A stretch of DNA of 64,000 nucleotides from assembly GCA_002104905.1 (NCBI GenBank), contig MCFE01000098.1, forward strand, positions 1 to 64,000. Direction: 5' to 3'. The notes beneath the pieces were generated by a model that was not told the DNA's origin, ran no database searches, and was given only the letters and a program-made list of their open reading frames with translations. The DNA is from Basidiobolus meristosporus CBS 931.73. Its lineage: Eukaryota > Basidiobolomycota > Basidiobolomycetes > Basidiobolales > Basidiobolaceae. Made by a program: the position numbers and the translations under genes. Position 1 is the stretch's first letter, and every line of letters begins with the position of its first letter. Shown here in pieces: positions 23,701 to 36,712 of this stretch.

Positions 23701-26700
23701 GCACCGACTCAGCATCCAGATGGCCAACGCATCCTTCTACTATGGCTACGAATATCTAGGCGTGCCTGACCGCCTGGTTCAAACTCCGCTGACCGATCGT
23801 TGCTACCTTACACTCACCCAGGCCTTGGAGGCTCGACTTGGCGGATCGCCGTTCGGACCAGCCGGTACCGGAAAAACCGAATCCGTGAAGGCCCTTGGCG
23901 TGCAGCTGGGCCGATTCGTGTTGGTCTTCTGCTGTGATGAGAACTTCGATTTCCAGGCCATGGGCAGAATCTTCATTGGTCTATGCCAGGTTGGCGCCTG
24001 GGGCTGTTTCGATGAGTTCAATCGTCTGGAGGAGCGCATTCTCAGTGCGGTGTCGCAGCAGGTGCAGACCATCCAGACCGGCCTGAAGGAGGCAATGACC
24101 AATCCAAACCTGGAGATTGACATCGTCGGCCGCAACGTCAAGGTCAACTCGGACACCGGTATCTTCATCACCATGAATCCTGGCTATGCTGGGAGATCCA
24201 ATCTCCCCGACAATTTGAAGAAGCTGTTCCGCAGCATCGCCATGACGAAACCTGATCGGGAGCTTATTGCCCAGGTGATGCTCTACTCGCAGGGCTTCCG
24301 TACGGCGGAATTGCTGGCGTCCAAGGTGGTCCCCTTGTTCAACCTCTGCGCGGAGCAGCTCTCGCCTCAGTCGCATTACGATTTCGGCCTTCGTGCGTTG
24401 AAGAGTGTGTTGGTCAGCGCAGGTAACCTCAAGCGTGATCGACTACAGTCCGTGCGGCTCATCATCCAGGAGCAGGGTGGTGAAGAGACCAATTTCGAGC
24501 AAATCTCCGAGGGCTTGCCCGAGCAGGAGATTTTGATCCAGAGCATCCGTGAGACGATGGTCCCGAAGCTGGTTGCCGATGATATTCCTCTCCTCCGAAG
24601 CTTGCTGGCCGACGTATTCCCCGGCGTCGATTATGTCCCGGTGGACCTGGATCGTCTCAAGGCCGAGATCCAAAAGGTGTGTGCGGAACGCCGTCTGGTG
24701 CCGGGCGAGATGTGGCTCGAGAAGGTTCTGCAGCTCTACCAAATCCAAAACATCCATCACGGCCTGATGATGGTTGGCCCTTCTGGCAGCGGCAAATCCA
24801 TGGCCTGGCAGGTACTCCTCCAAGCGTTAGAGAGAGTGGAGGGCGTCGAGGGGGTGGACTACGTTATTGATCCCAAGGCCATCTCGAAGGACGCTTTGTA
24901 TGGCACCCTCGACGCTACAACTCGTGAATGGACCGATGGTTTGTTCACCCACATCCTCAGAAAGATCGTGGATAACGTCCGTGGCGAAAGCGCCAAGCGC
25001 CACTGGATCATATTCGATGGCGATGTTGACCCGGAGTGGGTTGAGAATCTTAACAGTGTGCTGGATGACAATCGACTCTTGACACTGCCAAACGGCGAAC
25101 GTCTAGGCTTGCCCCCTAACGTCCGTATCATGTTCGAGGTGGAAACCCTGAAGTACGCCACTCTTGCTACGGTGAGTAGATGCGGTATGGTCTGGTTCAG
25201 TGAAGATGTCGTTACTCTTCCCATGCTCTTCTCCAATTACATCGAGACTCTGAAGGAGGTTGCTCTGGATGACACCGAGGAAGAAACGTTCACCAGAAGG
25301 ACCGAATCCGAGGAGAACAACTCTGAGTCCCCGAACATGGTCACTCAAGCCTCTTGCGCCAATATCATGGCCCCCTACTTCAACGAAGATGGCCTGGTCA
25401 CGAAATCCGTCGAGCATGCTGCCACGCTGGAGCACATCATGGATTTCACCCGTATGCGTGTCCTCAACACCTTGTTCTCCCTGTTGAACAAGACCGTCCG
25501 CAACATCCTGGAGTACAACTCGCAGCACCCTGACTTCCCGATGGGCATTGATCATATGGAGAATTACATCTCGAAGCGTATGGTCTACAGTGTGATTTGG
25601 AGTTTCTCTGGCGATGCCAAACTTAACCTTAGAACGGAGCTTGGCGAATTTGTGCGTGGCATCACCACCATCGACCTCCCTGCCCTCGCCCCTGGCATGT
25701 CGATCATTGACTTCGATGTCACCCTCAACACCGGTGACTGGACACCATGGCAATCCAAGGTGCCCGTCATCGAGATCGAGACGCACACTGTTGCCGAGGC
25801 CGATGTGGTGATTCCAACTGTCGACACTGTTCGACATGAGGACGTTTTGTACTCTTGGCTGTCCGAGCACAAGCCGTTGATTTTATGCGGTCCACCCGGT
25901 TCAGGTAAGACCATGACGTTGTTCAGTGCGCTGCGCAAGCTCCCCGACATGGAGGTGGTCGGACTTAACTTCTCCAGCGCCACCACTCCCGAATTGATCC
26001 TGAAGACGTTCGAGCAGCATTGCGAGTACAGGAAGACGCCCAACGGCGTGATCCTGTCGCCGATCTTGATCGGGAAATGGCTGGTCGTCTTCTGCGACGA
26101 GATCAATCTTCCCGCCACCGACAAGTACGGAACCCAGCGAGTGATCTCGTTCATCCGACAACTCATCGAGTACGGCGGCTTCTGGAGAGCTTCTGACAAG
26201 GCGTGGGTCAAACTGGAGCGCATCCAATTCGTCGGCGCCTGTAACCCCCCAACTGACCCTGGTCGTGTGCCAATGACCCACAGATTCCTGAGACACGCAC
26301 CCTTGGTGATGGTCGATTACCCTGGAGAGCTTTCGCTGAATCAGATCTACGGCACCTTCAGCAGAGCAATGCTGAAGGTGGTCCCCAACCTTAGAGCATA
26401 CTCGGAGCCCCTCACGGCCGCGATGGTAGAGTTCTACCTGCTCTCACAAAGCCACTTCACCCCCGACATGCAAGCCCATTACATCTACTCTCCTCGTGAG
26501 TTGACCCGTTGGATGCGTGGTATCTTCGAGGCAATCAAGCCTATGGAGGAGCTGAATGTCGAAGGACTGGTCCGCATCTGGGCCCACGAAGCCCTTCGTC
26601 TCTTCCAGGATCGTTTGGTGACTGAGGAGGAGCGCCAGTGGACCGACGAGAAGATCGATGAGATTGCCATGAAGCATTTCACCAGCATCGATCAGGAGGA

Positions 26701-29700
26701 GGCCTTGAGCCGACCCATCCTTTTCTCCAACTGGCTGTCCAAGCACTACGTCCCCGTGAAGCGGGAGGAACTGCGGGACTACGCCAAGGCTCGACTGAAG
26801 GTATTCTACGAGGAAGAGCTGGACGTGCCATTGGTACTGTTCAACGATGTGCTGGACCATGTTCTTCGGATCGATCGTGTGTTCCGCCAAATGCAAGGCC
26901 ACCTGCTTCTTATCGGTGTGAGCGGTAGTGGTAAAACCACGCTGTCCAGATTTGTCGCCTGGATGAATGGCTTGAGCGTGTTCCAGATCAAGGCGCACAA
27001 CAAGTACACCGGCGCCGATTTCGACGAGGACCTTCGAACGGTGCTACGCCGCGCCGGTTGCAAGGGGGAGAAGATCTGCTTCATCATGGACGAGTCCAAC
27101 GTCCTTGACTCGGGCTTCCTCGAGAGAATGAATACGCTGTTGGCGAACGCAGAGGTTCCTGGCCTCTTCGAAGGCGACGAACACGCCTCCCTGATGACCC
27201 AATGTAAGGAGGGGGCCCAGCGGGAAGGACTCATGCTTGACTCTAGCGATGAGCTCTACAAATGGTTCACCCAACAAGTGATGAAGAACCTTCACGTGGT
27301 GTTCACCATGAATCCACCCGAAGGCGGACTTGCCTCCCGTGCCGCCACCTCGCCTGCCCTCTTCAATCGATGCGTATTGGACTGGTTCGGTGATTGGTCC
27401 GACCAGGCCTTCTTCCAAGTAGGCAAGGAATTCACCCAGAACCTGGATCTGGACGTTCCTTCCTACGCGGCACCCTCCGAGATCCAGATCGCCTATCGTG
27501 ATCTGCCTCTACCTCCTAGCCACCGGGACGCTATCGTCAACGCGTTCGTCTTCGTTCACCTGTCTCTCTACGAGGTCAATGCCAAATTGAGCAAGCGCCA
27601 GGGACGTCACAACTACGTCACCCCCCGACACTACCTCGACTTCATCAACCACTACGTGAAGCTCTTCAACGAGAAGCGGGAAGACCTGGAAGAGCAGCAG
27701 CGCCATTTGAACATCGGTCTCGAGAAGCTCCGTGATACCGTGGTCAAGGTGGACCAGCTTCGTAAGAGCCTCGCCCTCAAGAAAACCGAGCTCGAGGCCA
27801 AGAATGCCCAGGCCAACGAGAAACTCAAGAAGATGGTGGCCGACCAACAAGAGGCGGAGAAGAAGAAGGCCGCCTCCATCGAGATCCAGGCGGCCTTGGC
27901 GGTGCAGAACAAAGAGATCGAGGAGCGTCGCGCCATTGTCATGACCGACCTGGAGAATGCCGAGCCGGCCGTTCTCGAAGCACAGAAGAGTGTCAGCAAC
28001 ATAAAGAAGCAGCATCTGACGGAAGTTCGTTCCATGGGCAATCCCCCCAAGCACGTCAAGATGGCCATGGAGTCGGTCTGCATCCTCCTCGGCCACAAGA
28101 TCGACAGCTGGAAGACCGTGCAGAGCATCATCCGTAGGGACGATTTCATTTCCAGCATTGTCAACTACAATACCGAGAAGCAGCTTACCCGTGCTCTGCG
28201 CGAGAAGATGAAGCGTGAATTCATCGAGAAGGACCCCGACTACAACTTCGAGCGAGTGAACCAAGCCTCGAAGGCCTGTGGACCGTTGGTCAAGTGGGCG
28301 ATCGCCCAAGTCAACTACTCCGGGATCCTGGACAGAGTCGGCCCACTGCGCAACGAGGTGATCGAGCTTGAGAGAAGCGCCGAGGAAACCAAGGAGAAGG
28401 CCTCGTCCATCGAGAAGATGATCGAGGAGCTGGAGAATAGCATCGCCACCTACAAGGAGGAGTATGCCATCCTCATCAGCGAAACCCAGGCGATCAAGAC
28501 CGAGATGGAGAGAGTGAAGTCCAAGGTGGAGCGCTCCCTCACTCTGCTGGACAGTCTCTCGTCGGAGAAAGAGCGTTGGGAACAGGGAAGCCAGACATTC
28601 GAAACCCAGATGGGAACCATCGTCGGAGACGTACTCTTGTCGTCGGCCTTCCTGGCCTATGGCGGTTACTTCGATCAGCAGTATCGTGAGATCCTGTTCC
28701 AGAAGTGGACCAACCATCTGGTCCGTTCCAGCATCCAGTTCAAGCACGACATCTCCTTGACCGAATACCTGTCTACGGCCGACGAGCGTCTGGCCTGGCA
28801 AGCGAACTCGCTCCCTGCGGACGACCTCTGCATCGAGAACGCCATCATGCTCAAGCGGTTCGACCGCTACCCGTTGATCATCGATCCCTCCGGTCAAGCG
28901 ACCAGCTTCTTGATGAACGAGTACAAGGACCGTAAGATCGCCGTGACCAGCTTCTTGGACGACGCCTTCCTCAAGAACCTGGAGAGCGCCCTTCGATTCG
29001 GTAACCCGTTGCTCATCCAGGATGTGGAGAACCTGGACCCCATCCTCAACCCGGTGCTGAACAAAGAGCTTCGTCGCACGGGCGGTCGTGTGCTGATCCG
29101 CTTGGGCGGACAGGATATCGATTTCTCCCCCGCGTTCACCTTGTTCCTGTCGACCCGCGACCCCTCGGTCAATTTCCCTCCCGACGTGTGCAGCAGAGTC
29201 ACCTTTGTCAACTTCACCGTCACCCGGGGAAGTCTGCAGAGCCAGTGCCTGAACAAGGTTCTCAAGGCCGAGAGACCGGATGTCGATCAAAAGAGAACCG
29301 ACCTCGTGAAACTCCAAGGGGAGTTCCGCCTGAAGCTCCGTCACCTCGAGAAGTCCCTACTTCAAGCGCTCAGCGAGTCCAAGGGCAACATCCTGGACGA
29401 CGACAACGTCATCACCACCCTCGAGACCCTCAAGAGAGAGGCGGCCGAGGTCACCCGCAAGGTGGAGGAGACGGACACCATCATGCAAGAGGTGGAGGAT
29501 GTCACCACCGTGTACACCCCGCTCGCCCAAGCGTGCAGCTCGATCTTCTTCGTGATGGAGCAGCTCAACCAACTTCACCACTTCTACCAGTTCTCCCTCG
29601 ATTTCTTCTACGAGATCTTCAACTACGTCCTCTCGGTGAATCCCAACCTCAAGGGGGTGACCGACCACGACCAGAGACTCGAGATCCTGACCAGGGATCT

Positions 29701-32062
29701 GTTCACCATCGCATTCCGTCGCGCCTCACGGGCCCTGCTCCATGAGGATCACATCACCTTCGCCATGCTGATGTCCCAGATCAAGAACCGTGGCACTGCG
29801 AATCAGCTCGATGAAGGGGAGTACGACTTCCTTCTCAGCGGAGGCGACATCGTGCCCGGGGTCAACGTGACCAGCTCCGACCTGGGCATCCCGGAGGGTC
29901 TGTTGGACGACGAGAGAATGATCCGCATCAAGCAGTACGCAACCCTTCCTTGCTTCAAGGCCCTTCTCGCCCACATGGCCAACAACGAGGGCCAGTGGCG
30001 AGAGTTCTTGAACTCGGGCGCACCTGAGAAGGAGGTGCCGGTGGTGTGGGAGTCCGAGGGCGAGAAGGCTCCACCAAGCATCGACCTCTTCCGCAAGATG
30101 TTGCTCGTCAAGTGCCTTCGTCCTGATCGCCTGCTCCCGGCCGCCTCCGCCTACATCGAGTCGGTGTTCGGGCCCGCCTTCCTGGGCCAGACCGATCTGA
30201 ATTTCAAGAGCCTCGTCGTGGAAGAGATCAGCTCCGCCACGCCCATCTCCCTGTGCTCGGTTCCTGGCTACGACGCAAGTTACCGCGTGGACAACCTTGC
30301 CGCCGAGATGAACTCCAAGTGCACCTCCGTGGCCATGGGCTCCCAGGAAGGGTTCAGCCTCGCGGACCAGGCGATCGCCGGCGCCGTCAAGACCGGAAAC
30401 TGGGTTCTGCTCAAGAACGTCCACCTCGCGCCCCAATGGTTGGCCCAGCTCGAGAAGAGGCTGCACAACATGAAGCCCAACAAGAGCTTCCGGTTGTTCC
30501 TAACCATGGAGACGAACCCGAAGGTCCCGGTGAACCTGCTGAGAATGTCCCGAGTGCTGATGTTCGAACCCCCGCCGGGCATCAAGGCCAACCTCCTCGA
30601 GTCCCTTTCGAACATCCCCCCTGCGAGACTGAACAAGGGACCCAACGAGCGGGTCCGACTCTACTTCCTGCTAGCCTGGCTCCACGCCATCGTCCAGGAG
30701 CGGTTGCGCTACGTCCCATTGGGCTGGACGAAGATCTACGAGTTCAACGACTCCGACCAGGACTGCGCGCTGAACACGATCGACCGCTGGCTGGACGTGG
30801 TGGCCCAGGGCCGGTCGAACCTTTCCCCCGAGAAGATCCCCTGGGACGCGATCAAGACCCTGATCACGCAGTCGGTGTACGGCGGTCGGATCGACAACGA
30901 GTTCGACCAACGTCTCCTCGAGTCCTTCGTGGACTCCCTGTTCACCGCCTCCAGCTACGACCTCGACTTCGACCTGGTGGCGGCCAGCAAGGACGGCGGG
31001 GAGAAGCTGGTCATCCCGGAGGGGACCAAGATCGAGCATTTCCTGAACTGGATCAACTCCCTACCCGAACGGGAGCCTCCCTCCTGGCTTGGGCTGCCGA
31101 GCAACGCGGAGCGCGTCCTCATGATCGCCAAGGGGAACTCGTTGCTCACGAAGGTCCGCAAGATGAAGAACCTCTCGGAGGACGACGAGGTGGTGTTCAC
31201 CGGGGAGTCCTCCACCCAGAGCGAGTCGAACGCCCAGCCCGCGTGGATGAGGTCGATCTACCAGTCGGTGCAGAACTGGCTCCAGGCGCTGCCGGAGTCC
31301 CTCTCGAAGATCACCCGCACCCCGGACAGCATCAAGGACCCACTGTTCCGGGTGTTCGAGCGGGAGATCCAGAGCGGGCACAAGCTGCTCCTCAAGGTCC
31401 GACAAGACCTCAAGGACCTCGAGCAGGTCTGCCGAGGGGAGCTCAAGCAGACGAACCACCTGAGAATGCTGCTGAGCTGCCTCACGAAGGGGATGATCCC
31501 CGACCACTGGCGTCGCTACAAGGTCCCCAAGAACATCTCCCTGAACCACTGGATCGCCGACCTCACCGTGCGTCTGAACCAGCTGGAGGAGATCGCGAAC
31601 GCGACCACCTACCGGAACCGGGAGATCTGGATCGGGGGACTGTTCATCCCGGAGGCGTTCATCACCGCCACCCGACAGGCGGTCGCCCAGACGAACTCCT
31701 GGTCGCTCGAGGAGCTGAGCCTCGAGTTGGACATCGGGGTGACCTCGAGCGAGGACCCGAACGCCTTCACCGCCACCGGGCTCAAGCTGGAGGGGGCGGA
31801 GTGGGAGGCGGACGCGGACGCGGAGTCGGAGTCGGAGTCGGGCGGCCTAAGACTGAGCGCCCTCCCCACCACCAAGCTCAACCCCTCCCAGATCCGGTGG
31901 ATCAAGAAGGCCGACGTCCAGTCCCGGGATCACCAGGTCCCCCTCCCCGTGTACCTCAACGGGGACAGAAGCGACCTGCTGTTCACCGCGTACGTCAACG
32001 CGGACGTCGCCCAGTCGAACATCATCTCCCAACGGGGAGTCGCCATCGTCACCACCTTCTAG
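17769..32062 (+). CDS. DYN1: Cytoplasmic dynein heavy chain
   Basis: Five exons (17,769-18,012, 18,071-18,400, 18,466-18,590, 18,648-18,885, 18,945-32,062) give 4,684 residues, normal for dynein-1. This is the minus-end-directed microtubule motor for nuclear and vesicle movement. The N-terminal tail (about 1-1,350) binds the light and intermediate chains. The linker follows, then six AAA modules: AAA1 P-loop GPAGTGKT near residue 1,950 with Walker [12 protein letters not shown]2 GPSGSGKS near 2,257, AAA3 GPPGSGKT near 2,628, AAA4 GVSGSGKT near 2,970. The stalk coiled coil flanks the microtubule-binding domain ([19 protein letters not shown] near 3,343-3,361). The C-terminal domain carries an acidic [10 protein letters not shown] insert. 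All key motifs are intact. The last exon is 13.1 kb without introns, and its GC content climbs strongly toward the 3' end. Confidence 0.96.
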
Positions 32063-32214
32063 ACCGGTCGGCGTCTACCGGCGTGGGTGAGGGAGCGGGG
32101 GCGAGTGCGAGTGCGAGTGCGGAAACCAATCCGGATCGTGATACCCATACCCATACCGGTGTCACTGCCGCTGCCGATCTCCTGAAGGTCATGTTAAAAT
32201 CGACCCGTTTATTC

Positions 32215-32220
32215 AATAAA
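32215..32220 (+). terminator. Polyadenylation signal AATAAA for the dynein gene
   Basis: A perfect AATAAA lies 153 bp after the dynein stop codon in the plus sense, within AT-rich DNA that contrasts with the GC-rich coding end. Assignment is by position. Confidence 0.5.
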
Positions 32221-32537
32221 TCAATGAAAAAATTCCAAAGTGGTCTGAAGTGGTCTGGATGTTGGGATGGCCGCCATCGGATGAGCGGGGTTGGGATTGG
32301 AGGGGAGGGGAGCGGAAGGAAAACCCAAGAGTATCCCGGTCCCCAAGCGGTGAGAAGGGAGATGGTGCTTGTGCAACGGTCGACGATGGCGCTTGCTTCC
32401 CAACCTCTGACGTGCAGGGTCGGTGGCTTAGATAGGGCTCTTTTGGGGGGGGTGGGGGTGGGGTTCCCACTCCCGAAATTTATGTAATTTTGGTGTGATA
32501 AGAGGGGGATGGGGGATATGGGATATGGGATGGGAAG

Positions 32538-32585
32538 CTGTGGTGGTGGTGGTGGTGGTGGTGGTGGTGGTGGTGATGGTGGTGG
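32538..32585. repeat. GGT trinucleotide microsatellite
   Basis: About ten uninterrupted GGT units, then a GAT break and two more units, immediately downstream of the kinase gene. Simple repeat; likely length-variable. Confidence 0.9.
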
Positions 32586-32632
32586 CCCCTGTACAATGAG
32601 GGAGAAGGTGGTTCTCGGGTATGGGCACGTGT

Positions 32633-33526
32633 CTACATGTGACGGGAACCACCCACGTTCAAATCCTGGAAGTACACGTGTTGCAAGGCATCCTTGGCGG
32701 AGATTCTGAGATGCGGTTGATACTGCAGCATCCTGGAGAGTAGATCGATCCCGTACGGATCGATCATGGGAAGGATCTGACTTAAACTTTGGGGGGAGTA
32801 AAAGGGGAAGTTGTTTCGGTACGCTGGGAACTGGCTGACCCCGGGCCAGGTATGCTCCGAGGGGGTGCCCAAGGTACGGAAGATCTTCAGCAGCTGATCA
32901 TCGTTGGTGGTGCCCGGGAAAAGGGGTCTTCCGGTGTACATCTCCGCCATGATACACCCAGCCGACCAGATATCGATGGTGGTGGTGTAGTTACGTGAGC
33001 CCAGCAATACGTCCGGCGCTCTATACCAGAGGGTGACCACCTCGTTGGAGAAAGTGTTCACCGGAATCCCGAACGCCCTGGCCAACCCGAAATCCCCCAG
33101 CTTTAGCTCGCACCGGGCGTTGATGAGCAAGTTCTGTGGCTTCAGGTCCCGATGGAGAACCCGGTTCTCGTGGCAGAAAGCGATCCCCCGCAGTAGTTGA
33201 AACATGAACGACTTTATCACCAAAGGCTCCAACGCCCCGTTCACCCCGTGGCTATCCATGTACTTTTTCAGGTCCTTCTCCATGAACTCGAAAACAAGCA
33301 TCAGCTTGTTCTCCGTGTGAACCACGTCATGCAGCCGGACGATGTTGGGGTGCTTCAGTTCCTTCATAAGGGAGATCTCTCGGATTGCCGTCGAAGGAGC
33401 CCCCTCCTCTGCGTCAAGGTGGATCTCCTTCAAGGCAACCGTCTCTCCGTTCAACCGATTCTTACCTTTGAATACGGTGGCGTAGGTCCCTTCCCCTAGT
33501 TTTTCCAGTCGATGATATCTATCCAT
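32633..33526 (-). CDS. PHO85: Cyclin-dependent kinase, Pho85/CDK5-like
   Basis: A complete 297-residue single-exon kinase. Gly-rich loop GEGTYATV (11-18), ATP Lys33, cyclin-contact helix PSTAIRE (44-50), catalytic HRDLKPQN (125-132, Asp127), DFG (145-147) and the activation segment followed by [18 protein letters not shown] instead of the RAPEV of Cdc2, the phrase HTENKL, and [13 protein letters not shown] all mark the Pho85/CDK5 branch. Pho85 kinases pair with several cyclins and control phosphate, glycogen, polarity and cell-cycle responses. Its C-terminus has a short NVGGSRHM extension. No intron is evident and the next upstream Met options are outside the fold, so this start is firm. Confidence 0.93.
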   Translation of the reverse strand: MDRYHRLEKLGEGTYATVFKGKNRLNGETVALKEIHLDAEEGAPSTAIREISLMKELKHPNIVRLHDVVHTENKLMLVFEFMEKDLKKYMDSHGVNGALEPLVIKSFMFQLLRGIAFCHENRVLHRDLKPQNLLINARCELKLGDFGLARAFGIPVNTFSNEVVTLWYRAPDVLLGSRNYTTTIDIWSAGCIMAEMYTGRPLFPGTTNDDQLLKIFRTLGTPSEHTWPGVSQFPAYRNNFPFYSPQSLSQILPMIDPYGIDLLSRMLQYQPHLRISAKDALQHVYFQDLNVGGSRHM

Positions 33527-34072
33527 ATGAAAACACTGTTGCGGCTTCCGTGGCGAGTGGCGAGTGTCGAGTCAACGGTAAGGGAGAATTGGCTATGCCT
33601 GGTCACAATAGGGTAAGATGTAAGAGGAAGCAGAATCTTACTTAAAGAGGTAGGCAGGTATGTGGCTGGAGGGCACTCAATCTCATGCCGAGTCACATTG
33701 ATTCCATTTTCTTAGAAAAAACAATCAGTATATTGTTGAGCGTAGTGTAACAATCCCAATGATAGATTCTATGATCAAAATATGAGGATCGCATGGAATC
33801 GGCTACTATTCGCCAGACAGTCAGGTTTTCCGGGTCAGCCAGTCCTTGAAAGCTCTACAAGGCAGCCCATTGTCTAAATTAATCTATGATTGTGTGTGTG
33901 TGTGTTTGTGTGTGCTTGTAGTCACGATAATCAAGTTCAATTCAAGATCCCGACTTCCGTTGTCTAAAGCTTCTTGGTAAGCTACTGTTGCTGATGGCAA
34001 TGCTTCGTTTGTGAAGCGGTTGTGTTGATTTATTAGATTGTGGCTGGCATGCTGCAGCCCTTCATTCCTTGC
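33527..34072. other. Intergenic region with a TG dinucleotide run
   Basis: Upstream of the kinase and downstream of COG6. A (TG)n run occupies about 33,891-33,914. On the minus strand an AATAAA lies near 34,028-34,033, just after the COG6 stop, and may be its polyadenylation signal. No gene seen. Confidence 0.5.
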
Positions 34073-36712
34073 TCACACACCTAGCAATGTTTCTACCTGG
34101 CTGGGATTTCGCATGACGACACTGCTGAACAAGCCTGTTTCGTTGCTCTTCATTGCTTCGTAGAACTGTGCGTAGAACTCTAGCAGCCGCTTGATGGCAT
34201 CCTCTCGGATTTTGCTTCGTAGCTGCGAATTATTCAACTTGCCCAGCGGAGAGTATGAGGTATTGAAATCAGAGAGGAACCGGTTGAACTGAGCCATGGC
34301 ATCAGCAACTAGCTGTGGGTCTAGCTCCTCTACCGGAATGGGTGTTGCCTAACGATGGTATCGTCTGTTTAACTTGGCAGCACTTCAACACAAGCCATGT
34401 CCACGCCACTTACTTCATTGTTGGATCCTTCTAGCTGATTCTTGACACTGACTAGGCCAGATTTGTTCAATATCTCGATGTACTACAAATCAAAGGTAAA
34501 TGGATGCATCAGTAAGATGGCGGTTGGAGATCTACTGACGTATTGTTCAGTCAACGCTTTGGAATGTCCCTGGGTCTCTTCATTAAGCAGTTGCATCTGC
34601 TCTTCCGTGCATTGGTAGCGAGACAATGAAACCTGGAACACAATCAAAATCACATCAATGCTGGACCATCCAAACGAATCCCAAGTTCGAACCCAACCTG
34701 TAGGTACTGTATACAATTGATCAAGTAGACTGATCTTGCTATGGGATCCAAGTCTTGCGAGCTGGCTCTGCACATTCTCAAAAGCGGGTCGAGGACACCA
34801 TCCAGAATTCGCGAATAGTCCAAATCTCGCCTGGCCCCAACAAGGGATGTCTCGTACGAGGACATGATTTCTTTCAGCTTGGCTACAGTTGATTTTAGAG
34901 CAGCCGGTGGTGTTAGGTCGGCTCCTGGTGACTACAGATGTCAAATGGTTAGAGATAGGCATGGCTATCTTACAAAACGGCATTCACTTACCTCAGTCTC
35001 GCTGAAGGTTTCGTAGGCATATTCATTCAGAGAGGAGAAGAATACGTCAAATGCCAAATCTTGGATCCTGTGATAAAAGTGGTTCGGATTAATTTGAAGC
35101 CTATATTAGGATAACGCCAGCCTCTTACTGTTGAAGTGTGTCTATTAGATGTGACGCAGTTCCCAGTGTTTTCTTTATCGTGGATGTGTAGAATTGAATG
35201 AGGTTTGATAACCGATGGCGGATGGTGAGCTCAAGGCTTGAATTCAGCACTTGTTCGATTCGCACCTTCAACACAGTGGATTGAACATTTAGTTCAATGC
35301 AAGAAGGAATGCAAAAGTTGGCTCACCGACTTTCAATGGCCGCGCAACACCCTCGACAATTCGGTTTAGATTCTCTACTAGATCGTCATGAGCATCGGTT
35401 GTGTTTGAATGCTCGGTATCTGATACGGCTTATTAATCCCGCGGCTCGCTTAGTAAACAAACAAGCAAACCTTTGCTTTACCTAGCTTTATGTCATACAG
35501 CGCCTCAAGCATTTCTAACTCGCTGGCAACCGTCTGGTGAACCCAGGCAAGCATGTCTCCGACATACCTCATCGGATCATGAGCATAGATCTCTATGGGG
35601 CGTGGCATGCCGCCGGGTCCACCACGTGTCAGTGCATCGATGAAATAGCGAACGATCGTGTTGCGCCTTAATCCTGTCATCTCCTCCATACATGCTCTAC
35701 CGTCAAAATGCCAATGGTTGAGAACAGCTCGATCGTTTTGCCAGTATCTCCGTTCTTACCGGTACAAATCTGGTCGTTGCCTTAGTTCCTTAATGGCCAT
35801 CTTTAGTGTCGGTGTGACATCTGGAGAGTCTCTGCCAAGAATGCGGCATTCAGACTGTGACCATTTGAATAGCTTATCAAACGCCACATCCTGCACCGAA
35901 GTTAGCGAATTCATGATCTCTGTCCTGTTAACCATTACAACATGGGCCCTGTTAAAACTAGGATGCAGTGAGATCGAGATACAACAAGGTCTAACCCTAC
36001 GCTTTGTCTACCAGTGGAGACGAGAGTTTGGCAGTCCTTATGAATTCTCTGTAAATGTGTCAAGGCCGCAAAGAAATTCTCCTCCAGAGGCCCATCAGTA
36101 GAGCCGAGAACCTCAATTTCCTCAGCTGAAAGTGTGAAAGTATCCAAAAATGCCTTGGCAATAATTTCCCTAGCCTCAGCTTTCTTTCTGAGAAATCAAG
36201 GTGTCAGCTACGAAGGCCGCCCTCAAATATTTACGGGACAAGGAATATACACGCTACCTTTCGGACTTCAGAACAGCCGACTTCTCAAGTAGATGGACGG
36301 TTTTGCTTTTGGTGATGTCCACTTCGTTCTGGATTTCGACACAAGAGGCAGTAATTTCCTTTAACTCGGAATCTATTTTCTCTATTTCCTAGAACATGCA
36401 ACAAGAAAGGAGAAAAGCCTCATCAGTTTCAAGCAGCCCACGTTTATTGGAATGCAGCATTGGATGCGCTGGACAAAATTCCACCTTATTGACGTGACCA
36501 AATGCTTCCAGGAACCGCTTATTGATTGACAGCGAACGCTTCTCGATGTCACTGCGCAGGTTCCGACGGGCTTCCAAGGTGTTCTGCTGATAGAATTCCG
36601 ATAATGCCTCCAGAGCCAATTTTTCATTAGGGTCATCCAGATTCGAGGAAAGAACCTTGTTGAGTTTTTGGGAAAGCGGGTTGAACTTGATGCCTAGATT
36701 GTTGCTTTCCAT
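34073..36712 (-). CDS. COG6: Conserved oligomeric Golgi complex subunit 6
   Basis: Twelve exons join in frame to 637 residues: 36,712-36,485, 36,388-36,258, 36,187-35,996, 35,924-35,760, 35,696-35,482, 35,428-35,331, 35,265-35,129, 35,067-34,992, 34,931-34,698, 34,632-34,540, 34,482-34,414, 34,348-34,073. COG6 is a lobe-B subunit of the COG tether for retrograde intra-Golgi vesicles. Family motifs: [11 protein letters not shown] near the start, [16 protein letters not shown], a long N-terminal coiled coil ([14 protein letters not shown]), [16 protein letters not shown] and [11 protein letters not shown] in the centre, and [15 protein letters not shown]. An upstream in-frame ATG at 36,766 would add 18 residues of non-conserved sequence. 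The exon 6 donor (GTCGGT) is weak but keeps the conserved RPLKVRIEQ intact. Confidence 0.93.

Larger units (their letters stand above)
32063..32632. other. Short convergent intergenic region with simple repeats
   Basis: Dynein (plus) and the Pho85-like kinase (minus) end toward each other here. It holds a GCGAGT-type hexamer run near 32,100-32,121, the dynein AATAAA, a G-rich run near 32,442-32,463 and a GGT microsatellite. No gene is seen. Confidence 0.7.

Noticed and set aside
27509-29344. A 611-codon antisense open frame opposite the dynein stalk region
   Set aside because: It is a mirror of biased codon use in the sense strand; the Leu/Val/His-rich product matches no family.
30253-32487. 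A 744-codon plus-strand open frame overlapping the dynein 3' end and running past its stop
   Set aside because: It is the shifted frame of very GC-rich coding DNA, where stops are rare. Its product is an Arg/Pro/Glu-rich string with no motif, while the dynein frame has clear family motifs throughout.
32442-32585. G-rich and GGT runs as a regulatory G-quadruplex element
   Set aside because: They sit in the 3' flank of two convergent genes and look like simple repeats; nothing in the sequence shows a function.
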